5,450 bases of DNA from Candidatus Fermentibacteraceae bacterium (GTDB lineage: Bacteria > Fermentibacterota > Fermentibacteria > Fermentibacterales > JCC-6): the NCBI GenBank assembly GCA_030596465.1, contig JAUVJW010000147.1:1-5450 (forward strand), in the 5' to 3' direction. The position numbers and the translations under genes were made by a program. The notes under the pieces are model-generated. The model was given only the letters and a program-made list of their open reading frames with translations. It searched no databases and had not been told where the DNA came from. Positions 1 to 4,595 of this stretch are shown piece by piece; within the stretch, counting starts at the first letter, position 1, and each line of letters starts with the position of its first letter.

Positions 1-591
1 GAGGACATAATTACTCCACTGTTCTGGGACTTCAGAAGAAATCCGGAGAAGGGTACTATCTCGGTTTCGTCGGAAAGATATGTAATTTACAGAGCTGAAT
101 CCATGGCCATCGCGATGAAGCAACAACTCACCTCTGTTCTCGGGCCGGGGGCAGGCGTAGTTATTTACCAGATTGGAAAAGCAACAGGCGCTGCAGACGG
201 AAAATACTACTCTGAAAAGACTGGAATCCAGGATCCGGTGCAAAGACTGGCTATGGGTTCCGTTTCTTTCGCTTTGTGCGGTTACGCCAACGTTACCATT
301 CTTCCAGAGAGTTCACCGGTATCCGGTGATGACTTCCTGCTTGTCTATGACCACCCGAATTCCTACGAAGCTGAGGCTCATATAAAAGCTGGAATTTCTA
401 CCAATACACCTGTAGACTTTTTAAATGCAGGATACTTCGCAGGTTGGTGTTCAGAAGCTTTCGGTTTGAAGCTGGAAGCAAAAGAAATCACCTGTAAAGC
501 AATGGGGGATGCCCAGTGCAGGTTCGTCATGGCTCCCGGTAAACGACTTAGAGAGCGTGTAAAAGAGATGAAAGCCAGGTTCTCTTTATAA
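1..591 (+). CDS. V4R (4-vinyl reductase) domain protein, 5' end outside the window
   Basis: The frame is open from the first base to the TAA at 589-591 and shows 196 residues. An internal ATG at 103 is probably not the start, because the residues before it (reading ...SERYVIYRAES) continue naturally into the domain. In visible numbering, the V4R signature is GYFAGWCSEAFG at about 144-155, followed by CKAMGDAQCRF at about 165-175. This is the usual aromatic-Gly-rich segment and the 'C-x-a-x-G-d-x-x-C-x-F' ending of the family. A basic amphipathic tail (KRLRERVKEMKARF) closes the protein. V4R domains are small-ligand sensor modules found in XylR/DmpR-type regulators, BchJ and some redox-sensing archaeal regulators. 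No DNA-binding or enzymatic domain is visible here, so this is probably a stand-alone V4R protein, although a second domain upstream cannot be excluded. The ligand is unknown. It converges on the EF-G gene. Confidence 0.85.
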   Translation, partial: EDIITPLFWDFRRNPEKGTISVSSERYVIYRAESMAIAMKQQLTSVLGPGAGVVIYQIGKATGAADGKYYSEKTGIQDPVQRLAMGSVSFALCGYANVTILPESSPVSGDDFLLVYDHPNSYEAEAHIKAGISTNTPVDFLNAGYFAGWCSEAFGLKLEAKEITCKAMGDAQCRFVMAPGKRLRERVKEMKARFSL

Positions 592-596
592 CCGTG

Positions 597-611
597 ATTT
601 GACCGTCAAAT
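597..611. repeat. Perfect 15-bp palindrome between convergent genes
   Basis: ATTTGAC-C-GTCAAAT is a perfect dyad with 7-bp arms and a single central base, starting six bases after the V4R stop codon. As RNA it could only form a 5-bp stem with a 5-nt loop (ATTTG/CAAAT), and no T-tract follows, so it is a poor terminator. Its form is closer to a protein-binding operator. Its place between convergent 3' ends is unusual for a regulator site, so its function is unknown. Confidence 0.45.
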
Positions 612-629
612 ATTCTATTCGTATGACTA

Positions 630-649
630 CCCTCTGAAAAACAGGAGGG
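630..649 (-). terminator. Weak hairpin just after the EF-G stop codon
   Basis: On the plus strand CCCTCTG (630-636), loop AAAAA, then CAGGAGGG (642-649) forms a 7-bp stem with one bulged G. It lies immediately downstream of the EF-G stop on the minus strand. The minus-strand transcript has no U-tract after the stem and the plus-strand side runs into TTAAAA, so it is not a canonical intrinsic terminator. It may mark transcript ends between the two convergent genes or protect a 3' end. Confidence 0.25.
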
Positions 650-650
650 G

Positions 651-2705
651 TTAAAATGAAATACCCATCTTCTCAAGCAGCCTTTTCTGAACATTGGGGG
701 GAACCTGAGTAAAATCGCTGAATTGCATGGTGTAACCCGCTCTCCCCTGAGAAAGACTCCTCAGCGTACCGGTATAGCCGAAAAGCTCTGCAAGGGGAAT
801 GTTTGCCAGAATAGCCTGCGCCTCTCCCCTGTTCTCAATAGAAACCACAGTTCCCCGTCTGGCATTTACATCACCAATCACATCGCCCATATAATCCGCG
901 GGTGTGACAATATCAACCTTCATTACAGGCTCCCTGATAACCGGTGAAGCACTTTGAAGGGCCTTACGGAGCGCAATTGCCGCAGAGGAACTATAACCCA
1001 GTTCTGTTGAATCTGTATCATGCACCTTCGCCCGGGCAAGAACGATCTCCACGCCGTCGAGAGGATAGCCCGCAAGAACACCAGCACCGATCGAGCCCAT
1101 TACACCACTCTCAACTGCATCCTCAAGCTGCCTGGTAAGACTATCTGTCTCAATGGAAAATTTTACACCCGAGGTACAGGGTCTTACTTCAATAGTGGCA
1201 TTTCCATAGTTGCCCTTGCCTGCAATCAGCCTTTCAAATGTGTCCTCGCCTCTACCAATAGATGAAATGCTTTCTCTATAGGAAACCTGAGGTCTCCCGG
1301 TGCGGACATTCAGCTTTTTTTCTCGCTTCATTCGATCAACAACTATTTCAAGATGCAACTCGCCCATACCTCGAATTAATGTTTGACCGGTTTCTCTATC
1401 GACTCCCACCTTCAGGCTGGGATCTTCACTTGTCATGTCATTGAGAGCATCTTCCAGTCTTTTTTCATCACTTGTACTTGCAGGCTCTATTGCCATTTCC
1501 ATCACCGGATCCACAAAGTGTATGGTCTCCAGCGTAAGCGGTTTTCCCAGTTCAGTCAATGTATCTCCTGTAGCTGCGTTCTTCATGCCGGCCGCGGCAA
1601 TATCTCCTTCCGAAACTCCATCCAGATGGATTCTTTTATCAGCATGCATCATCACAAGCCTTGTGAGTCTTTCCTTTTTCCCGGTTCTGTTATTAAAAAC
1701 CGACTGGCCATCCTTTGCGGTCCCGGAATAGACCCTGAGATAAGCAAGACGCCCCAAATGGGTATCTGTCTGTATTTTGAAAACAAGAGCAGTGAAGGGC
1801 TCACTGTTTAACCTCTCCCGAGTTTCCTCTTTTCCATTAGGCTTTATCCCGGTAACCGCAGGCAATTCTTCCGGAGCGGGCAGCCAGTCTACAATGGCAT
1901 CAAGTAGTCTCTGCACTCCTATATTTCTCAGAGCGGCACCGCATAAAACAGGGACGAAAACACCTTCAATCGTTCCTTTACGAAGCAGCGAAATTATCTC
2001 TTCATTTTCAAGCTCGCCGGCAAAATACCTTTCCATAGCGTTATCATCCAGCTCGGCTACTGTCTCTTTTATTTTCTCAAGAGCCTCAGCAGCCTCAGCT
2101 TTGAGTTCCTCAGGTATTTCCTCTATATCGAACCTGGTTCCCAGTGATTCCATGTCAAAGTAAAGGGCTTTCTGTTCAAGAACATCTACAACCCCCTTGA
2201 ATTCACTTCCCTGCCCCACCGGAAGCATTATTGGCAGCGGTGTTTCTCCCAGAATGTCTTTCATCATCTGAAGAACACGATAGAAGTCAGCGCCCTGCCT
2301 GTCGAGCTTGTTAACGAAAGCAAGGGAAGGAACGGAATATCTTTGCGCCTGTCGCCAGACAGTTTCAGTCTGGGGTTCCACTCCCCCTACAGCACAAAAA
2401 ACACCCACCCCTCCGTCCAATACTCTCAAGGAACGCTCAACCTCGGCAGTAAAATCAACATGACCGGGGGTATCGATGATATTTATTCTAGTACCCTTCC
2501 ATTCGCAGGTAGTTGCCGCGGATACAATTGTTATTCCCCGTTCCCGTTCCTGGGGCATCCAGTCCATCACTGTTGTACCATGATCCACATCACCCATTCG
2601 GTGAGTGCGACCAGAGTAAAAAAGGATTCTCTCTGTTACGGTGGTTTTTCCCGCATCTATGTGTGCAAATATGCCAATGTTTCTTGTTTTGCTGGGCGTA
2701 CCCAT
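651..2705 (-). CDS. fusA: Translation elongation factor G-family GTPase (EF-G paralogue, possibly spdEFG type)
   Basis: This is a complete 684-aa EF-G-type GTPase, which drives tRNA-mRNA translocation or ribosome recycling with GTP. The G motifs are visible: AHIDAGKTT (14-22), RGITI (56-60), DTPGH (78-82), NKLD (132-135), and a CGAA-type G5 before the LPAP linker. Domains run approximately G with the G' insert 1-275, II 290-395, III 400-470, IV 475-595 and V 596-684. Domain IV keeps the GxGxYG loop and the tip loop HDTDST (562-567), whose His matches the important tip His of E. coli EF-G (His583). Domain V has EPVMKVDIVTPADYMGDVIGD. Features such as STELGY in domain IV and FGYTGTLRSLSQGRA in domain V suggest a divergent subfamily (spdEFG-like) rather than the str-operon copy; this is from memory of the families. 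The ATG at 2705 is chosen because it follows a GAGGGGGAG ribosome-binding site and a promoter. A longer in-frame start at 2843 would lie upstream of both. Confidence 0.95.
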   Translation of the reverse strand: MGTPSKTRNIGIFAHIDAGKTTVTERILFYSGRTHRMGDVDHGTTVMDWMPQERERGITIVSAATTCEWKGTRINIIDTPGHVDFTAEVERSLRVLDGGVGVFCAVGGVEPQTETVWRQAQRYSVPSLAFVNKLDRQGADFYRVLQMMKDILGETPLPIMLPVGQGSEFKGVVDVLEQKALYFDMESLGTRFDIEEIPEELKAEAAEALEKIKETVAELDDNAMERYFAGELENEEIISLLRKGTIEGVFVPVLCGAALRNIGVQRLLDAIVDWLPAPEELPAVTGIKPNGKEETRERLNSEPFTALVFKIQTDTHLGRLAYLRVYSGTAKDGQSVFNNRTGKKERLTRLVMMHADKRIHLDGVSEGDIAAAGMKNAATGDTLTELGKPLTLETIHFVDPVMEMAIEPASTSDEKRLEDALNDMTSEDPSLKVGVDRETGQTLIRGMGELHLEIVVDRMKREKKLNVRTGRPQVSYRESISSIGRGEDTFERLIAGKGNYGNATIEVRPCTSGVKFSIETDSLTRQLEDAVESGVMGSIGAGVLAGYPLDGVEIVLARAKVHDTDSTELGYSSSAAIALRKALQSASPVIREPVMKVDIVTPADYMGDVIGDVNARRGTVVSIENRGEAQAILANIPLAELFGYTGTLRSLSQGRAGYTMQFSDFTQVPPNVQKRLLEKMGISF

Positions 2706-2711
2706 TCCAGT

Positions 2712-2720
2712 CTCCCCCTC
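2712..2720 (-). promoter_or_regulatory. Ribosome-binding site of the EF-G gene
   Basis: The minus strand reads GAGGGGGAG six bases before ATG 2705. This strong Shine-Dalgarno match settles the start of the EF-G gene and excludes the 46-residue N-terminal extension from the upstream in-frame start. The protein from this ATG begins MGTPSKTRNIGIFAHIDAGK, the normal EF-G N-terminus. Confidence 0.8.
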
Positions 2721-2748
2721 AGTCACATTATGTAAGTCTTGATAGTGC

Positions 2749-2776
2749 AATTTATGAAGATGCAGGCAGATGTCAA
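2749..2776 (-). promoter_or_regulatory. Sigma-70-like promoter of the EF-G gene
   Basis: On the minus strand a perfect -35 box TTGACA (2776-2771) is followed after 16 bases by TAAATT (2754-2749), a four-of-six match to TATAAT. Transcription would start near 2742 and give a leader of about 37 nt that contains the ribosome-binding site. An own promoter fits the EF-G gene being a single-gene unit with a divergent neighbour. Confidence 0.6.
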
Positions 2777-2959
2777 CCTTCAGGAACATAAAGTGGAAAA
2801 ATAGCGAAACAACAAAAATCATCTCCTGCAAAAATGAAATCAATAACTCTCACCCTGACCGAAGATTCAGTTATGGTTTCGGGTTAGATATTTTTGTGGC
2901 GATTGCCCTCATACCTTCCAGAACTCCAGCCACATCCTGTCAAAGCTCACAATTACCCT

Positions 2960-3019
2960 CTGATATAGCAGGTTACTTTTTTCTGTTCTCCAGCAATAGA
3001 AAAAGTACAGCTATATCAG
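2960..3019. repeat. Long imperfect inverted repeat (hairpin), flanked by 7-bp direct repeats
   Basis: The left arm starts CTGATATAGC (2960-2969) and the right arm ends with its exact complement GCTATATCAG (3010-3019). After a small internal loop (AGGT against CA) pairing resumes: TACTTTTTTCT (2974-2984) with AGAAAAAGTA (2998-3007), with one bulged T. The terminal loop is 13 nt. Together this makes two ten-pair helices in 60 bases. The heptamer ATTACCC occurs on either side (2952-2958 and 3035-3041). It may be a structured leader RNA, a degenerate miniature inverted-repeat element, or a strong regulatory dyad. The sequence alone does not decide. Confidence 0.6.
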
Positions 3020-3043
3020 CGATATTCTACCTGTATTACCCAA

Positions 3044-3088
3044 GTTACGGATTACAATACCGTCGTAACAATTCTTTCGTAACGACGG
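3044..3088 (+). repeat. GTTACG/CGTAAC repeat cluster overlapping a ribosome-binding site
   Basis: GTTACG (3044-3049) is complementary to two CGTAAC copies (3064-3069 and 3078-3083). The copies are part of a direct repeat TCGTAAC (3063-3069 and 3077-3083). In addition CCGTCGT (3060-3066) pairs with ACGACGG (3082-3088) across a 15-nt loop, and this right arm takes in the first two bases of the Shine-Dalgarno GGAGGT (3087-3092). The competing pairings could be alternative leader structures or repeated half-sites of an operator, both upstream of the ATPase remnant. Confidence 0.45.
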
Positions 3089-3095
3089 AGGTGTA

Positions 3096-3368
3096 ATGAG
3101 AAATCCATTTTCTTACGGTGGTATTGTTCAAGGAAAAACTTTCTGCAACAGAGTTGTTGAACAGAAGGATTTAGTAAGAGCGGTAGAGAACAGTGAGAAA
3201 CTCTTCATCCACAGTGAAAGACGCATTGGCAAAACTGTACAAACGCACGGATTTGCATCACCTTCCAGAGTAGAACTGTTTTCTGCTCACAGATCGAACA
3301 GAAATCCTCCTGAAATTGTCCAGAAGTCTGTCCCCATACCCTTATTTTTCGTGTTCGTAGCCAGGTAG
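3096..3368 (+). pseudogene. Truncated AAA/ATPase_2-like ATPase gene, 5' end only
   Basis: The frame opens with a good ribosome-binding site (GGAGGT, 3087-3092) and ATG. Residues 1-47 look like the N-terminus of the ATPase family that begins 'MKNPFxYGGIVxGxxFCNRExE' and leads into 'SxRRxGKT'. Here MRNPFSYGGIV, FCNR (16-19) and SERRIGKT (40-47, the Walker A P-loop) are visible. The family resemblance is recalled, not searched. The resemblance ends at about base 3236. The remaining 43 codons to the TAG at 3366-3368 are unlike an ATPase (no beta-2 strand, no Walker B) and from 3287 onward are antisense to the beta-barrel gene. Full-length members have several hundred residues. I found no continuation in the other two plus frames directly after the break. 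It is best read as a deletion or rearrangement remnant, unlikely to give a working protein. A short expressed peptide is possible. Confidence 0.65.
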
Positions 3369-3739
3369 TTTAAGTCCAGAAAAACGCGTTGAGCATCGAA
3401 GGCCCAGGATAATCCACCGCCTGTCCACAAGTAGAGAGCCGTTCCACTCGGGTCGTAACAATACTCTCCCATATTGTGCAGCCACAACCCACCGGCATAC
3501 ACCCTGGGATGAAATCCCCTTGCTGAATTCCCGTATATAAGCCGCCCTCCCAATGAACTTAAGTGGATAATACTCCCCGCATGGGCTTCAAAAGAAACAT
3601 TTCTTGTCTGTGTATACTGGTATGACATCGAGAGTATCTGAGGGATTCCAACAGCAATACCCAATCTGTGTTTAGAAGGGGTTGATGGATCGGCTCTGAG
3701 CAAACCGGTGATGAATAACAGAGGATAAATTCTCTTCAT
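3287..3739 (-). CDS. Small predicted outer-membrane beta-barrel protein
   Basis: This 150-aa protein starts with a short signal peptide: MKR, a hydrophobic core (IYPLLFITGLL), then RA, with likely cleavage before DPS. The rest is a series of alternating, Gly/Tyr/Trp-rich strands separated by turns. About eight can be drawn: HRLGIAVGIP, ILSMSYQYTQ, VSFEAHAGSIIHL, GGRLIYG, PRVYAGGLWL, ALYLWTGGGLSWAF, VFLDLNYLA and WTISGGFLFDL. This fits a small eight-stranded outer-membrane barrel. I recognise no specific family and no function can be given. The last residue is Leu rather than the common Phe. The ATG at 3739 is preferred because TGAGGT (3750-3745) sits five bases upstream; an in-frame GTG at 3751 overlaps that site. 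The gene begins 14 nt after the nitroreductase stop, so the two are probably co-transcribed. No terminator is evident downstream. Confidence 0.75.
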   Translation of the reverse strand: MKRIYPLLFITGLLRADPSTPSKHRLGIAVGIPQILSMSYQYTQTRNVSFEAHAGSIIHLSSLGGRLIYGNSARGFHPRVYAGGLWLHNMGEYCYDPSGTALYLWTGGGLSWAFDAQRVFLDLNYLATNTKNKGMGTDFWTISGGFLFDL

Positions 3740-3753
3740 TAAATACCTCACGG

Positions 3754-4530
3754 TTATTCAGTCCCGTTTTCGTTAATCGGAAGTTTACAGATTCTAAGTT
3801 GTTTCAGCAGTTCTTCAGGATCGGTACTCCACTGAGCCATCTTTCGTGAGATATGCTCTGTCCAACTGTAGTTGTCAAAGGTGAATTTCTCCTCTTTGCT
3901 TTTATCAGAAAGAGGAATCATGAAGCCTGCATTTTTGTAGTAGTCCTGATCAAGATACCCCCGGTCCATAACATCCATGGCTCTTTTAACTGTGCCTTTC
4001 GAAAAATCAGGATACTTTTCCCGGAAGAGATGAAATTCCATGGGATAACGGGGGCGCGCCGGAGGATCCTCCGAAGGAAAACCCATAGTAAGGATCACAA
4101 GAGGAAACACATGGTCAGGAAGGTTACAGTCTTCCCTTAGTTTCTCCGACTTATATGGGGCGGCACCGATGTAGCAACTTCCCATTCCCAGGCTTTCAGC
4201 CGCTGTAACCATGTTCTGGGCCATATAGGCAGCATCCTGCGCACCGAAGAGCAGACTGTGAATGTTTGACGCCTCTCGTTTCCACCCTCTTGCCTCCATA
4301 ACCTTCTCCATCCTGTGAATATCGCAGAGAATGATGAACTGCACAGGAGCGTTGAAGATATTTGTCTCCCGGTTCTCCTGAATTATCACGCTTCCCATCT
4401 GCATAGCGAAAGGAGCCTGCTGACCGGCTCTTACAACAGTGAGAATCTCTTCTTCGGAAGGAATCTGATCTGTATATTTCCTGATGGATTTTCTGCTCAT
4501 CAGCGAATCAATAACTTCATTTCTTATCAT
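3754..4530 (-). CDS. FMN-dependent nitroreductase, NfsA/FRP-like
   Basis: This 258-aa protein belongs to the nitroreductase/flavin reductase superfamily: cytoplasmic, usually homodimeric FMN enzymes that use NAD(P)H to reduce nitroaromatics, quinones or flavins. The N-terminal FMN-phosphate motif SRKSIRKY (12-19) is followed by RAGQQAPFAMQ (34-44). The core contains NAPVQFIILCD (60-70), MAQNMVTAAESLGMGSCYIG (103-122) and LPDHVFPLVILTMGFPSEDP, with the family's 'G-x-P' after the last core strand. The C-terminal arm (YSWTEHISRKMAQW, then PEELLKQLRICKL) resembles the end of NfsA. The protein is slightly longer than E. coli NfsA (about 240 aa). The true substrate cannot be read from sequence. The ATG at 4530 has an excellent AGGAGG (4541-4536) five bases upstream; an in-frame GTG at 4584 has none. 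It lies 60 nt after the upstream gene and 14 nt before the barrel gene. Confidence 0.92.
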   Translation of the reverse strand: MIRNEVIDSLMSRKSIRKYTDQIPSEEEILTVVRAGQQAPFAMQMGSVIIQENRETNIFNAPVQFIILCDIHRMEKVMEARGWKREASNIHSLLFGAQDAAYMAQNMVTAAESLGMGSCYIGAAPYKSEKLREDCNLPDHVFPLVILTMGFPSEDPPARPRYPMEFHLFREKYPDFSKGTVKRAMDVMDRGYLDQDYYKNAGFMIPLSDKSKEEKFTFDNYSWTEHISRKMAQWSTDPEELLKQLRICKLPINENGTE

Positions 4531-4534
4531 GATG

Positions 4535-4541
4535 TCCTCCT
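4535..4541 (-). promoter_or_regulatory. Ribosome-binding site of the nitroreductase gene
   Basis: The minus strand reads AGGAGGA four bases before ATG 4530, a near-perfect Shine-Dalgarno sequence. It decides the start over the in-frame GTG at 4584, which would add 18 residues (MCICILGFAFPCLVQEDI) not seen in the family. Confidence 0.8.
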
Positions 4542-4589
4542 GAACAAGGCAAGGGAACGCGAAACCCAATATGCAAATACACACCGGAC

Positions 4590-4595
4590 ATTATA
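4590..4595 (-). promoter_or_regulatory. Possible -10 box (TATAAT) before the nitroreductase gene
   Basis: A perfect TATAAT on the minus strand overlaps the stop codon of the upstream propeller-like gene. No good -35 is found 16-18 bases upstream (best candidates match only one or two positions) and there is no extended -10 TG. If real, it would give a second, internal start for the nitroreductase-barrel pair with a leader of about 50 nt. It may equally be coincidental. Confidence 0.3.

Larger units (their letters stand above)
2777..3095. other. Non-coding, repeat-rich spacer between EF-G and a gene remnant
   Basis: This stretch of just over 300 bases separates the EF-G promoter from a divergent gene remnant. 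A plus-strand open frame (2770-3096) crosses it, but the translation has no recognisable motif, has poor protein-like composition and overlaps the EF-G promoter, so I do not call it. The minus strand holds only a 13-codon frame (2912-2871, MRAIATKISNPKP) without a well-spaced ribosome-binding site. The notable content is inverted and direct repeats at 2952-3041 and 3044-3088, listed separately. A -10-like TACAAT lies at 3053-3058 on the plus strand without a convincing -35. Confidence 0.55.

Noticed and set aside
628..637. Ten-base identity TACCCTCTGA with 2954-2963, both leading into hairpins
   Set aside because: Several identical 10-mers are expected by chance in a window this size, and the flanks do not align well.
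1383..2163. Several plus-strand open frames of 60-142 codons opposite the EF-G gene
   Set aside because: They are antisense shadows of a strongly conserved coding sequence, with low-complexity Ser/Phe-rich translations and no ribosome-binding sites.
2706..2843. N-terminal extension of EF-G from an upstream in-frame start at 2843
   Set aside because: It would cover the promoter and ribosome-binding site, and its 46 residues (hydrophobic, His-rich) have no counterpart in EF-G proteins.
2871..2939. Minus-strand short frame with protein-like text (DVAGVLEGMRAIATKISNPKP)
   Set aside because: It is only 13 codons from its ATG, the purine-rich site is one base from the start, and the upstream frame stops at 2940. 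It might be a tail of a decayed gene, but nothing supports that.
2974..2982. T-run (six T) after CAGG as a possible plus-strand terminator
   Set aside because: No plus-strand gene lies upstream, the hairpin directly before it is weak, and the T-run is explained as part of the longer inverted repeat 2960-3019.
2770..3096. Plus-strand 108-codon open frame that ends overlapping the next ATG (TAATG)
   Set aside because: The overlap resembles translational coupling, but the translation has no motifs, it runs across the EF-G promoter and two repeat blocks, and no ribosome-binding site precedes it.
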